Positions 18,480 to 27,085 are shown, counted from the first letter of the stretch. The stretch is DNA of 64,000 bases from Venatoribacter cucullus (GCF_016132445.1 NZ_CP046056.1:868001-932000), one strand, 5' to 3'. Notes: generated from the sequence alone by a model not told the origin. Numbers and translations are program-made.

Positions 18480-19667
18480 ATGAGCAACATCGCGCCTACG
18501 TACCTTACCCGCCGGCTGGCCACCTTTTACGCCCTTTATTTTGCCCTGCTGGGCTGCATCGCCCCGTACTGGGGCTTGTTTCTGCAACACAAACACTTCA
18601 ACCCCGAGCAAATCGGCCTGCTGATGGGCGCCTTTGGCCTGATGCGAGTAGTGGCACCCAACTTATGGGCCTACTGGGGCCGTTATTTTCGTTCGCCCTT
18701 ACAGATGGTGCGCACCTCGGCGGTGCTGACGCTGCTGTGCTTTGCTTTTATCGGCATGGTCGATACGCCGCTGGGGATGGGCGTGGTAATGATGCTGTAC
18801 GGCTTTTTCTGGGCCGCCATGCTGCCACAGTACGAACTGATGACCATGCAGGCCTGTGCCAACGAAGTGGGCGCTTACAGCCGTATCCGGGTGTGGGGGT
18901 CGCTGGGGTTTGTCGTTACCGTGCTGGCCGCCGGTGCGCTGTTTGAGCAGGTGTCGGTAGGCTGGTTGCCGCTGTTAATGGTGGTGCTGATTGCGGTGAT
19001 TACCCTGAACAGCTTCCGTCTGCCCGATGGGGCTGCTCCCAAAGCGGTGAGTCCGGCACCGGGGGCCTTCTGGCAGTTGTTACGCAGCCGGCCGGTGCAG
19101 GTATTTATTCTGATGACCATTCTGCTGCAGGTAAGCCACGGGCCGTATTACACCTTTTTCAGTATTTATCTGCAGCAACAGGGCTACCCATCGTCGCTGA
19201 TCGGAGTGTTGTGGTCGGTTGGTGTCAGCGCTGAGGTGCTGCTGTTCTGGACGTTTCAGCGGCTGGTGCACTGGTGCAGCTGGCGGCTGTGGTGTGTGAT
19301 CAGCCTGATCATTACCGCCATACGCTGGTGGCTGGTGGGCACTGTGGCCGATGTTTGGTGGCTGTTGCTGCTGGCGCAGCTGGGCCATGCCTTCAGTTTT
19401 GCCGTGATGCATGCAGTATCTATGCGCTATGTGCAGCAGTTGTTTCCACCGGCGTTGCAAAGCCGGGGCCAGGCCTTGTACGCCAGCGTTGGCTTTGGGT
19501 TGGGCGGGGCGCTGGGAGCCTTTCTGAGCGGCTGGCTGTGGCAGCCACTGGGTGGTGCTGGTGTATTTATGGGGGCCGGTGTGCTGGCCTTGGCCGGCGC
19601 CTTGGTGGCGTGGTACGGTTTGCGGGATAGCGATTCCGTTTTAATGTCTGCAGAGAATAAAAAATGA
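18480..19667 (+). CDS. MFS transporter, HcaT/MFS_1-like
   Basis: The protein is about 395 residues with twelve hydrophobic segments. The opening LATFYALYFALLGCIAPYWGLFL, the MGAFGLMRVVAPNLWAYWG segment and the loop after segment 2 resemble the YcaD/HcaT-type major facilitator group (3-phenylpropionate transporter-like). The substrate is unknown. I prefer ATG 18480 over GTG 18474 because AAGG lies at suitable distance. Its stop overlaps the next small gene by 4 bases. Confidence 0.82.
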   Translation: MSNIAPTYLTRRLATFYALYFALLGCIAPYWGLFLQHKHFNPEQIGLLMGAFGLMRVVAPNLWAYWGRYFRSPLQMVRTSAVLTLLCFAFIGMVDTPLGMGVVMMLYGFFWAAMLPQYELMTMQACANEVGAYSRIRVWGSLGFVVTVLAAGALFEQVSVGWLPLLMVVLIAVITLNSFRLPDGAAPKAVSPAPGAFWQLLRSRPVQVFILMTILLQVSHGPYYTFFSIYLQQQGYPSSLIGVLWSVGVSAEVLLFWTFQRLVHWCSWRLWCVISLIITAIRWWLVGTVADVWWLLLLAQLGHAFSFAVMHAVSMRYVQQLFPPALQSRGQALYASVGFGLGGALGAFLSGWLWQPLGGAGVFMGAGVLALAGALVAWYGLRDSDSVLMSAENKK

Positions 19668-19918
19668 AAATTAATATTACGTTTGATTTAACGCCGGAAG
19701 AATTTCGTCAGGTGATGGGTTTGCCGGATGTACAGGAATATCAGCAGGAATTGTTTAATGCCATGCTGGAAAAAATGAAGGCGGGTGAAGAGGGGTATGA
19801 TGCCATGAGCCTGTACCAGCCATTGGTAAAAGAAAGCATGAATGCCATGAGCCAATTCCAGAACCTGATGTTCTCGGCTATGTCAGGAAATGGCGATAAA
19901 AATACCAATAAAAAATAA
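19664..19918 (+). CDS. Small DUF6489-like protein of the PHA cluster
   Basis: This 84-residue soluble protein starts MKINITFDLTPEEFRQVMGL and is followed by LPDVQEYQQELFNAML, which matches the small DUF6489-type proteins found near phasins and PHA synthases. The rest is predicted helical with Met-rich stretches. It is translationally coupled to the transporter gene (ATGA overlap) and lies 180 bases before the phasin gene. Function unknown; a granule-associated role is only suggested by position. Confidence 0.7.
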   Translation: MKINITFDLTPEEFRQVMGLPDVQEYQQELFNAMLEKMKAGEEGYDAMSLYQPLVKESMNAMSQFQNLMFSAMSGNGDKNTNKK

Positions 19919-20101
19919 AAATAGGTCAAAACGGGCCGGGCTTTGGCGGAATTGTAGCGTGGTAAAAATTCCAATCAGAACAAAGCCTGATATTTATCAA
20001 CTTTTTCTGCGCCAGAGCCAAATGTGTCATTTTAGTGTAAGAAACTATGGCTTAGTATAAAGCCTCCCCTGTTGCTATAAGACGTTTGAAGGAGCAAAAC
20101 C

Positions 20102-20491
20102 ATGCAAGAGAACATTCTGAACGCATTCGCTGAACAAGCTAAATCCATGTACGCACCGCTGTCCAAGTTCAACAGCCTGTTTGTAGAAAACATGGAAAAA
20201 ATGACCGAATTCCAACTCAACGCCATCAAAACCTACGCCGAAATGGGTATGGAACAGATGAAAAAAGCGGCTGAAGTACAAGACGCAGATTCCATGCGTA
20301 ACTTCACCGCTGCTCAGGCTGAAACCGCTTCTGCACTGAACAAAAAAGTGATGGAAGATGCCAAGGCTCTGTCCGACATGGCACTGGAATTCAAAACCCA
20401 GGTTGAAGGTCTGATGGAAGAAGCCCGCAGCACTGCCGCTGCTACTGCTACTACCGCTGCCAAGCCGGCTGCTGCCAAAAAATCAGCCTGA
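20102..20491 (+). CDS. Phasin family protein
   Basis: The 129-residue protein matches the phasin_2 domain (about residues 5-105, helical, with FAEQAKSMYAPLSKFNSLFVENMEKM at its start, given here only as a region) and ends in an Ala/Thr/Lys-rich tail like those of PHA granule surface proteins. It coats polyhydroxyalkanoate granules and controls their size. An AAGGAG site precedes it. A strong terminator follows, so it can be expressed at a higher level than phaC downstream. Confidence 0.9.
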   Translation: MQENILNAFAEQAKSMYAPLSKFNSLFVENMEKMTEFQLNAIKTYAEMGMEQMKKAAEVQDADSMRNFTAAQAETASALNKKVMEDAKALSDMALEFKTQVEGLMEEARSTAAATATTAAKPAAAKKSA

Positions 20492-20510
20492 TCCTGTAAG
20501 ACCTTTGTAA

Positions 20511-20534
20511 GGCCACCCACGGGTGGCCTTTTTT
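20511..20534 (+). terminator. Terminator between phasin gene and phaC
   Basis: A perfect 8-pair stem GGCCACCC / GGGTGGCC with a two-base AC gap is followed by six T residues. Confidence 0.9.
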
Positions 20535-20588
20535 ACATAGAGCGCGTAAAAATAACGCATGCCCAATGTTGTTGAGTGCAGGTGAAGC

Positions 20589-22397
20589 ATGAACGTACCC
20601 AAGGAAAGCATGGAAACGGCCATCCGCGATTACTACGAAGTGGCCGGACAAGTCGCCGAGCAATATGGCCATCTGTTGCAGAAAGCCATCAGTCAGCCCA
20701 CCAGTGCCGAAGACCCGGCTGCCTCCGTATTAAGCGACTTCAGCAAATCGTTCCAGGAACTGGGCGAGCAGCTGATGAAAAATCCGGCCCGTCTGGCCGA
20801 AGCGCAGATGGAACTGCTGAAAAAACAACAGCAGCTGTTTCAGACCGCGACCTTAAAGTTTCTGGGTAAAGAGGTTGCCCCGGTAGCGACACCAGAACCC
20901 GGTGATAAACGCTTTAAAGACGAGCAATGGAATGAAAACCCGTTGTTTGACTACATCAAGCAGCTGTACCTGCTGCAGGGCCAGACCCTGATGAATATGA
21001 TCAAAGGCACCGAAGGCCTTAGCGATCATTCCAAGCAGAAAATCGAATACTTTGTGCGTCAGTACATCAATGCACTGTCGCCCACCAACTTCGCGGCGCT
21101 GAACCCGGAAGTGATCCGTAAAACACTGGAAAGCGGCGGTAAAAACCTGCTCGATGGTATGGCGCAGCTGATGAAAGACATGGATGACAGCGTGAAAGGT
21201 GCGCTGAACGTAGCCATGACCGATACCAGCGCCTTCCAGGTCGGCCGTAACCTGGCCACCACGCCCGGTAAAGTGGTGTACCAGAACGACCTGATGCAGC
21301 TGATTCAGTACACCCCAAGCACGGCCAAAACCTTTAAACGGCCGCTGCTGGTGATTCCGCCCTTTATTAATAAGTTCTACATTCTCGATATGCGCGAGAA
21401 TAACTCGTTTATTAAGTGGCTGGTCGATCAGGGCCATACCGTGTTCTGCATTTCCTGGGTGAACCCGGGCCCGTCACTGCGTGATAAGGGCTTTGAGGAT
21501 TACATGCAGGAAGGGCCGCTGGACGCCATCGCCGCCATTGAGAAAGCGACCGGTGAAAAAGAAGTAAACGCCATTGGCTACTGCCTGGGCGGTACGCTGC
21601 TGGCGGCGACGCTGGCGTATCTGAAAAAGAAAAAGAAAGAACCGATTAAAGCAGCTACCTTCCTGGCCACCTTAACCGACTTCTCGCAGCCGGGCGAAAT
21701 CGGCGTATTTATTAACGAAACTGCTATTAGTGCGCTGGAAAAACAAATGAACCTGCTGGGCTTCTACGACGGCCGGCAAATGGCGTTCAGCTTCAATACC
21801 CTGCGTGAAAATGACCTGTTCTGGTCGTTCTTTATCAACAACTACCTGAAAGGCGAACGCCCGGCGGCGTTTGACCTGTTGTACTGGAACACCGACAGCA
21901 CCAACCTGCCGGCGCGCATGCACTCGTTCTACCTGCGCAATATGTACCTGTACAACAAGCTGATTGAAAAAGACGGTATTGAACTGAATGGCGTGAAGCT
22001 CGACCTGCGCCAGATCAGCGTGCCGACTTACTTCCTGTCAACCGCTCAGGACCATATTGCCCTGTGGCAGGCCACCTATACCGGACCGCTGCTGATGGGC
22101 GGTAAAAACCGCTTTGTACTGGGTGGCTCCGGCCATATTGCCGGGGTGGTGAATCCGCCGGCGCAGAACAAATACGGCTACTGGACCAATGACAACCTGC
22201 CGCAAGACCCGAACGAATGGTACCGCAATGCCACCCAGAACGAAGGTTCCTGGTGGAATGACTGGCAACAGTGGGTGCTGCAGCAGGGCAATATGGAAGA
22301 AGTTGACGTCCGCCAGCCCGGCACCGGCCTGGAGGTTATTGAAGATGCTCCGGGTCGTTATGTGAAACAACGCATTATCGACGTACTGCACAAATAA
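20589..22397 (+). CDS. phaC: Class I poly(3-hydroxyalkanoate) synthase
   Basis: The 602-residue enzyme polymerises 3-hydroxyacyl-CoA, usually 3-hydroxybutyryl-CoA, into storage polyester at the granule surface. The lipase-like box GYCLGG with the catalytic Cys near residue 332, the QDHIALW segment with the catalytic Asp and GGSGHIAGVVNPP with the catalytic His are all present. The length and the N-terminal domain (residues 1-200) are typical of class I. There is no phaA/phaB in the window; the phasin gene lies just upstream. Confidence 0.95.
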   Translation: MNVPKESMETAIRDYYEVAGQVAEQYGHLLQKAISQPTSAEDPAASVLSDFSKSFQELGEQLMKNPARLAEAQMELLKKQQQLFQTATLKFLGKEVAPVATPEPGDKRFKDEQWNENPLFDYIKQLYLLQGQTLMNMIKGTEGLSDHSKQKIEYFVRQYINALSPTNFAALNPEVIRKTLESGGKNLLDGMAQLMKDMDDSVKGALNVAMTDTSAFQVGRNLATTPGKVVYQNDLMQLIQYTPSTAKTFKRPLLVIPPFINKFYILDMRENNSFIKWLVDQGHTVFCISWVNPGPSLRDKGFEDYMQEGPLDAIAAIEKATGEKEVNAIGYCLGGTLLAATLAYLKKKKKEPIKAATFLATLTDFSQPGEIGVFINETAISALEKQMNLLGFYDGRQMAFSFNTLRENDLFWSFFINNYLKGERPAAFDLLYWNTDSTNLPARMHSFYLRNMYLYNKLIEKDGIELNGVKLDLRQISVPTYFLSTAQDHIALWQATYTGPLLMGGKNRFVLGGSGHIAGVVNPPAQNKYGYWTNDNLPQDPNEWYRNATQNEGSWWNDWQQWVLQQGNMEEVDVRQPGTGLEVIEDAPGRYVKQRIIDVLHK

Positions 22398-22410
22398 CCC
22401 GGCTGAAACC

Positions 22411-22439
22411 GGCCGGAGCCCTGTTAATGCGCTCCGGCC
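22411..22439. terminator. Inverted repeat between convergent phaC and AraC-type gene
   Basis: GGCCGGAGC and GCTCCGGCC form a 9-pair stem with an 11-base loop spanning the stop codon of the convergent regulator gene. It may end transcription in both directions, although T-runs are weak. Confidence 0.5.
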
Positions 22440-23467
22440 ATCTCTCCTGCATCATTCCGGCAGGTACGGCGATACGCCGCCGGTGTATGGCCTGTCCATT
22501 GTTTAAATGCCCGCTCAAACCCCCGCCGATCAGAAAAGCCCAGCTCGATGGCCAGTTGCTGCACATCCGAATGCCCGGCTTCCAGTGCCTGCTTGGCTTT
22601 TTCCAGCCGTACATCGCGCAATAAAGATGAGAACTGACAGTTTTCTTCCTGCAGTCTGCGGGTAAGAGTGCGGCTGCTGGTGCTCAGCAACTCTGCCACC
22701 GCTTCTTTGGTAATAGGGATCGAATCCGGCCACTGATACAGAATGTGCATGACCTTGCTGCTGAATTCCTGCATTGAGCCAAAGCGGCTGACGGCCCGCT
22801 CGGCCTGCCGGCGCAGGCGGCCGAACAGATCGGGGTTGGTGTGCATCAGCGGTTTATCCAGCATACGGCTGGAAAAACTGACCCAGTTGTGCGGCTGGCT
22901 AAATTGCAGCGGTACACCGAAAAACTGCTCCAGCCGTTCGCGGTAGGGCGGAGCCGGGAAGCGGAAACCCGCTCCCTGAATCTGGTACAGGTTGTCACCA
23001 AAAGCCTTACCGGCGGCATGAATGCTGCTGGCGATCAGTTCGCTGCGCGCCTGACAGCCAAAGGCTGTGCCTTCCGCCACGTAATACACCAGCTTGATGC
23101 TTTGCTGGCCGACAAACAGATCGGGTGAGCGCGTATCACTGATTAACGAGTAATAGCGGCGCAGCAGGGTTAGGGCTTCGCGCCCGGTGTGGCAGCCGCT
23201 TAACAGAAAGGTGAGCAGGTAAAAATTCGACAGCTCCATCTGCTGGCCGGATGCCAGACCAATAGCCGGTTCCCCCAGCAATTTGCTGGCTTGTTCCAGC
23301 AGCCGGTCGAACTGAGCAATGCTCATGCGCTGGCTGCAGAACTGACCGTGACGGGCGTTAAATCCGGGCGGCACCAGCTCATCGATGGAAAGCCCTTTGC
23401 TCTCCAGCAAGCGCAGTAATGGCTGAACGGCAGCCGTGGTCAACGTACTGGCAGAATTCGTACTCAT
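22424..23467 (-). CDS. AraC-family regulator with arabinose-binding-type N-terminal domain
   Basis: The 347-residue protein has an N-terminal ligand-sensing region of the Arabinose_bd type (ANR/OruR/OxyR-like group) and a C-terminal AraC double helix-turn-helix, with AVAELLSTSSRTLTRRLQ and LAIELGFSDRRGFERAFKQW visible near residues 255-320. Convergent orientation and proximity to phaC suggest, but do not prove, a role in lipid or PHA metabolism. Effector unknown. Confidence 0.85.
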   Translation of the reverse strand: MSTNSASTLTTAAVQPLLRLLESKGLSIDELVPPGFNARHGQFCSQRMSIAQFDRLLEQASKLLGEPAIGLASGQQMELSNFYLLTFLLSGCHTGREALTLLRRYYSLISDTRSPDLFVGQQSIKLVYYVAEGTAFGCQARSELIASSIHAAGKAFGDNLYQIQGAGFRFPAPPYRERLEQFFGVPLQFSQPHNWVSFSSRMLDKPLMHTNPDLFGRLRRQAERAVSRFGSMQEFSSKVMHILYQWPDSIPITKEAVAELLSTSSRTLTRRLQEENCQFSSLLRDVRLEKAKQALEAGHSDVQQLAIELGFSDRRGFERAFKQWTGHTPAAYRRTCRNDAGEMAGAH

Positions 23468-23603
23468 AGGCGTCTGTTTTTTGTTGTTATTTTTAACCCG
23501 ACTAACCTACCACCAGTCGGCATGATGTGCCAGTCAGGGCAACCGGATTTCTGGCCGGCAGCGGCGTATAGCGGAAAACCTACCGTAAAACAATAAATTA
23601 GAG

Positions 23604-23632
23604 TTGACAGAGCAGGGTACCCTGCGTAATAT
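23604..23632 (+). promoter_or_regulatory. Promoter of the tandem tRNA-fMet genes
   Basis: A perfect TTGACA (23604-23609) is followed after exactly 17 bases by TAATAT (23627-23632), 14 bases before the first initiator tRNA. The spacer contains a short dyad, GCAGGGTACCCTGC. Confidence 0.92.
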
Positions 23633-23645
23633 TCGCAGCCTCTGA

Positions 23646-23722
<77 letters not shown>

Positions 23723-23778
23723 ACGTTTTTTGTGGTCAGAGCAGTAGTGTTTAAGTCTCTCTTAGCAGAGCAATTTGT

Positions 23779-23855
<77 letters not shown>

Positions 23856-23863
23856 TTTAAAAG

Positions 23864-23889
23864 AACCCAACCATGTGTTGGGTTTTTTT
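23864..23889 (+). terminator. Terminator of the tRNA-fMet operon
   Basis: AACCCAAC and GTTGGG form a stem around CATGT, followed by seven T residues. The intact tRNA-terminator unit means any insertion did not disrupt tRNA expression. Confidence 0.9.
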
Positions 23890-23976
23890 ATGCCTGAAAT
23901 CCGCATGAATGCTGGGTTTCTTCCTTCAGGCCCTGCTGTTGGGCCGCCGCCTCTTTCGTTTCCCTGAAAAAATCGT

Positions 23977-24208
23977 CTGACCTTAAGGCTACTATGGGCA
24001 CAGCCAGATTTTGTCTTCCAGTTGGCCGTCCTGAGTTGCTCAACTGCATCTGTTTTTACCCTTCTGAACACCACCCACAAGCCCTTGAAATCGGCCGGTC
24101 AAAAGCGGCAGAAAAGTGGCCTGTGACGTTTCTGTGACGAATCTGTGACGTTTTTTTCAATCGCTGGGAATATGAAGATTTTGCGCTGACCTTAAGGCTG
24201 CTGTGACG
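23977..24208 (+). repeat. Direct repeats and CTGTGACG iterons between tRNA and repressor
   Basis: The 516-base gap 23890-24405 has no convincing gene. It holds two 20-base near-identical direct repeats starting CTGACCTTAAGGCT at 23977 and 24186 (17 of 20 bases match). It also holds four copies of CTGTGACG at 24121, 24132, 24143 and 24201; the first three are exactly 11 bases apart, one helical turn. Such arrays suit binding sites for integrase arms, excisionase or a replication initiator. The assignment is inference. Confidence 0.6.
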
Positions 24209-24405
24209 CAATAGGTGTTTATGGCTGCTGGAGATCTCAAAGCGGCTTCTGGCCAAGATCAGATTTGAAATGTCAGATACATGAGCATGTATCCGACAGC
24301 CTGAACCCAATGTTACAGGCTGGAGTTAATGGTTCGGACTTTTGAGTTGGGCTTGATCCTTTCAGAATCCAAGCGTCTTATCATTTTTCAGTATTGAGAT
24401 TTGTA

Positions 24406-24651
24406 TCAATCTTGCTGAGTTTCTGTGGCCGGATCGGGTATGTACTCAGCAACTTCATTAGTTGTGACATTGAAGTAGGCGCACAGCTTGTCAATTACAT
24501 CAGTACTGCTGATATAGCCTTTCTGATTGGATACACGCGACAAGGTGGTGCGGTGTATGCCTGTTTCACGCGAAACCTCTTCCATAGTCACCCTGCGCCC
24601 TTCCTGAAACTCTTTCTCAGCAATGAGTTCCTTTAATCGAAATCTGATCAT
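24406..24651 (-). CDS. Small helix-turn-helix (Cro/CI-like) repressor
   Basis: The 81-residue protein (start ATG 24651, MIRFRLKEL) is a single XRE-type domain with the helix-turn-helix VTMEEVSRETGIHRTTLSRV and the following helix, then an Asp/Glu-rich tail. It is divergent from the excisionase-like gene with about 180 bases between that contain dyads, so it probably represses that promoter and its own, as in temperate elements. An upstream extension of 16 codons is possible but has no better ribosome-binding site. Confidence 0.8.
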   Translation of the reverse strand: MIRFRLKELIAEKEFQEGRRVTMEEVSRETGIHRTTLSRVSNQKGYISSTDVIDKLCAYFNVTTNEVAEYIPDPATETQQD

Positions 24652-24745
24652 GATTGTGCCTATCGAGAGCATGAGATCAGCATGGTATCCGCTTTCCAAC
24701 TAAACCCCAAATGCATCGCTTCCGTCATAAAAGATCCGGATGTGG

Positions 24746-24814
24746 CTTATATGCTACAAAATACGCTTGACACGACTCATATATGATTCTAATGTTTCTT
24801 ATACGCTACATAAG
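24746..24814 (+). promoter_or_regulatory. Promoter with operator dyads before the excisionase-like gene
   Basis: TTGACA (24767-24772) and TAATGT (24790-24795) are spaced 17 bases. A near-perfect palindrome, GACTCATATATGATTC (24774-24789), fills the spacer. A 17-base dyad CTTAT-7-ATAAG covers 24798-24814, and its left 13 bases recur at 24746-24758 with one change. This looks like a three-operator switch region bound by the divergent small repressor. Confidence 0.7.
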
Positions 24815-24834
24815 TGCCAAATAAGGAACGCAAA

Positions 24835-25068
24835 ATGCAAAACACTTACCTGACTACTCAAGAGCTTGCCGACCGCATCAAATACGACGCGCGCACCATC
24901 CGTAACTCGCTAAAAGACAATGTTTTCCTTGAAGGGAGGCATTACATCCGGCCGTTTGGCGGTCGCAAAATTCTGTACATCTGGGAGGTGGTGGAAGAGG
25001 AAATGCTGCGTACCGGGCCAAGCCCAATCGCAATCCCGATGGCTAATGGAGGGGTTGTTCATGGGTAA
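24835..25068 (+). CDS. Excisionase-like small DNA-binding protein
   Basis: The 77-residue protein starts at ATG 24835 after AAGGAACG. Its N-terminal half (YLTTQELADRIKYDARTIRN) is a winged-helix/helix-turn-helix of the MerR/excisionase type, and the segment EGRHYIRPFGGRKILYIWE resembles short proteins placed just before DUF3596-type integrases. Its end overlaps the integrase start by 8 bases, so both are co-translated. It probably directs excision or regulates the integrase. Confidence 0.72.
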   Translation: MQNTYLTTQELADRIKYDARTIRNSLKDNVFLEGRHYIRPFGGRKILYIWEVVEEEMLRTGPSPIAIPMANGGVVHG

Positions 25069-26272
25069 CGTACGGGTACGCAAAGAAACAGGTCGGCTTT
25101 ATATTGATTTCTTCTACAAGGGAGTTCGCTGCCGTGAGCAAACTTTACTGGAAGACAACGCAAAGAACCGCAAGCAAGTGGAGCAACTGCTGCAACGCAT
25201 TGAGGCCAAGATTGTTCTGAATGACTTCAACTACTCGGAATTTTTTCCAAGTAGTAAGAATGCCGCCAAAATTGCGGAAATTCAGGCTGCAGCTGGCGGG
25301 CTTCAAACTCAAGCGGCAGCGCTGCCGCAATCTGGCATTAGATCTTCAGTGAAAACGGCCACACCAACCTTCGCCGAGTTCTGCCAACAATGGTTCACAG
25401 AGAAATCCATTGAGTGGCGGGCATCGCATTTGCGTAACGTACGCTCACTGCTCGATAGTGCCTTACTCCCGGCCTTTGGTGATCAACCGCTGAATCAGAT
25501 CACCAAAGAGGATCTGCTCAACTTTCGCTTGCAGCAGGCGGCGATTCCGGGGCGTTGCGGCAATGCCACTCTGTCAGCTAAAACACTCAACAACCGTATG
25601 GGCGTGTTGAGAATGATCATGGATGAAGCATGCGACCGTTACGGCTTTGAAAATCCTTACCGGAACATCCGTCCTTTAAAGATGAAGAGGGTCCACATCG
25701 AACCTTTCTCACTCGTCGAAGTGAACAAGATCCTCGAAAACGTGCGTGCTGATTATCGTCACTACTACACCGTGCGTTTTTTTACCGGCATGCGTACAGG
25801 TGAGATAGATGGATTGAAGTGGCAGTACATCGATTTTGAGCGCCGGCAGATTCTGGTGCGTGAAACACTGATTGCAGGCCAAACCGAATACACCAAAAAC
25901 AATGGTTCTCAGCGCGAAATTCCCATGCTTGGGCCGGTCTACGATGCCCTGATGGCGCAGCGTGCCAGCACCGGACGCATCAGCCCCTATGTGTTTTGTA
26001 ACTCCGCCGGAGAGCCACTGGATCAGAACAACGTCACCAAAAGAGTCTGGTATCCGCTGCTGCGTTACCTGGGTCTGGCAAAGCGCCGGCCGTATCAAAC
26101 CCGCCATACCGCCGCCACCTTGTTTCTGGCTTCGGGGGAGAACCCTGAGTGGGTGGCGCGGGTATTGGGTCACTCATCCACGGAAATGTTGTTCAAAGTC
26201 TATTCCCGTTTCATCCCGAACCTGACCCGCATGGACGGTTCGGCGTTTGAGAATCTGGTTGGTAACCGTTAG
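25061..26272 (+). CDS. int: Tyrosine-recombinase integrase with DUF3596-type arm-binding domain
   Basis: The 403-residue protein starts at ATG 25061 after GGAGGGG. Its N-terminal RLYIDFFYKGVRCREQTLL region matches the Min27-type integrase DNA-binding domain, followed by a core-binding domain (about 105-200) and the catalytic domain. Catalytic residues are visible: R245 in TGMRTGE, R348 in YQTRHTAAT, H371 in LGHSS and Tyr381 in KVYSRF. The usual box II His is Tyr, as in several relatives. It should integrate and excise the element at tRNA-fMet. Confidence 0.92.
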   Translation: MGNVRVRKETGRLYIDFFYKGVRCREQTLLEDNAKNRKQVEQLLQRIEAKIVLNDFNYSEFFPSSKNAAKIAEIQAAAGGLQTQAAALPQSGIRSSVKTATPTFAEFCQQWFTEKSIEWRASHLRNVRSLLDSALLPAFGDQPLNQITKEDLLNFRLQQAAIPGRCGNATLSAKTLNNRMGVLRMIMDEACDRYGFENPYRNIRPLKMKRVHIEPFSLVEVNKILENVRADYRHYYTVRFFTGMRTGEIDGLKWQYIDFERRQILVRETLIAGQTEYTKNNGSQREIPMLGPVYDALMAQRASTGRISPYVFCNSAGEPLDQNNVTKRVWYPLLRYLGLAKRRPYQTRHTAATLFLASGENPEWVARVLGHSSTEMLFKVYSRFIPNLTRMDGSAFENLVGNR

Positions 26273-26281
26273 GAGGTGTTT

Positions 26282-26539
26282 ATGATTCAGCAACAAACTT
26301 ACTGCAGCATCTGGATACCTCCCAAGGCATACGATCTGGCCGAGTGGCTGATACGCAGCTTCAACATTCAGCCTGGGTATGGGCTGGCCAGATATCTGGG
26401 GGTTAGTCGTCGCTATAATAATTATCGTGCAGTGCAGGTGTGGGTGTTAGAGCAGCAGCGCAACTGGCCTGCAGAAAAACGTACAACAGGACAGTTGCGT
26501 AGGGCTTTTTCTGCGTTGTTACCGAATGATCAGTTTTAA
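26282..26539 (+). CDS. Small protein encoded directly after the integrase
   Basis: This 85-residue protein begins at ATG 26282 behind a perfect AGGAGG five bases upstream, only 9 bases after the integrase stop. It is basic, without membrane segments, and has the segment GYGLARYLGVSRRYNNYRAVQVWVLE, whose middle could be a degenerate helix-turn-helix. I do not recognise the family. Its position suggests an accessory factor of the integration module. The ISL3-family element begins 20 bases after its stop. Confidence 0.65.
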   Translation: MIQQQTYCSIWIPPKAYDLAEWLIRSFNIQPGYGLARYLGVSRRYNNYRAVQVWVLEQQRNWPAEKRTTGQLRRAFSALLPNDQF

Positions 26540-26559
26540 AAGTATGTGCATTTAATTTT

Positions 26560-26583
26560 GGGTAAGCGGATTAAATGGTTGAT
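26560..26583 (+). repeat. Left inverted repeat of the ISL3-family element
   Basis: The 24-base end starts GGGTAAGCGGATT and finishes TGGTTGAT. It pairs with the right end at 21 of 24 positions (mismatches at 6, 7 and 14). Confidence 0.93.
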
Positions 26584-26646
26584 CTTACCTTTGCATGAGA
26601 GTGAGACAGACCGGCATCTCATCGGATTATCTGGTTGATGCTTCAC

Positions 26647-27054
26647 CTACTTCTGGTGCATGTTTCCTTCGCTAATTCCAGCAAGAACCCCACACGCCTC
26701 AACTTCCCGGTCATCGTTGCAACTCGCTCTCAGTGAAACGAGTTGTTTCTCAAGCGCTTGCAGAGCGGTTATCTGCGACCGCACATGAGAGATGTGATCA
26801 TCGAGCAAGGCATTGACAGCGGTACAGGACTGATGAGGGTCGTCCTGATAGCGCTTTAGTTCGTGAATTTCTGCCAGTGACAGATCCAGGATGCGGCAGC
26901 GACGAATAAAGGCCAGCCGCTCAACGTGTTTCTCGGTATAGACACGGTAACCGTTCTCCTGCCGACCAGGCGGCGGCAACAAGCCCTGCCGTTCGTAGAA
27001 GCGGATCGTCTGTGTATCTACCCCTACTGACTGTGCCAACTGACCAATACGCAT
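26647..27054 (-). CDS. cadR: MerR-family Cd(II)/Pb(II)-responsive regulator
   Basis: The 135-residue protein has the MerR helix-turn-helix (MRIGQLAQSVGVDTQTIRFY) and a dimerisation helix. Its three cysteines C77, C112 and C121 correspond to those of PbrR/CadR that bind lead or cadmium. I start it at ATG 27054; an upstream in-frame start five codons earlier is possible. It is divergent from the cation transporter gene and probably activates it from the dyad-containing promoter between them. It is cargo of the ISL3-family element. Confidence 0.87.
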   Translation of the reverse strand: MRIGQLAQSVGVDTQTIRFYERQGLLPPPGRQENGYRVYTEKHVERLAFIRRCRILDLSLAEIHELKRYQDDPHQSCTAVNALLDDHISHVRSQITALQALEKQLVSLRASCNDDREVEACGVLAGISEGNMHQK

Positions 27055-27085
27055 CGGGTTCCTCCGCAACGGATTCTCTACGCTA

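Larger units (their letters stand above)
23856..26559 (+). mobile_element. Integrase end of an integrative element next to tRNA-fMet
   Basis: After tRNA-fMet copy 2 comes a block of repeats, a divergent small repressor, an excisionase-like gene, a tyrosine integrase and a small gene, ordered like the attachment end of a prophage or integrative element. The boundary at the tRNA is inferred from this layout; I find no copy of the tRNA 3' end elsewhere in the window, so the far attachment site must lie outside or be lost. The right boundary of this block is the ISL3-family element at 26560. Confidence 0.65.
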
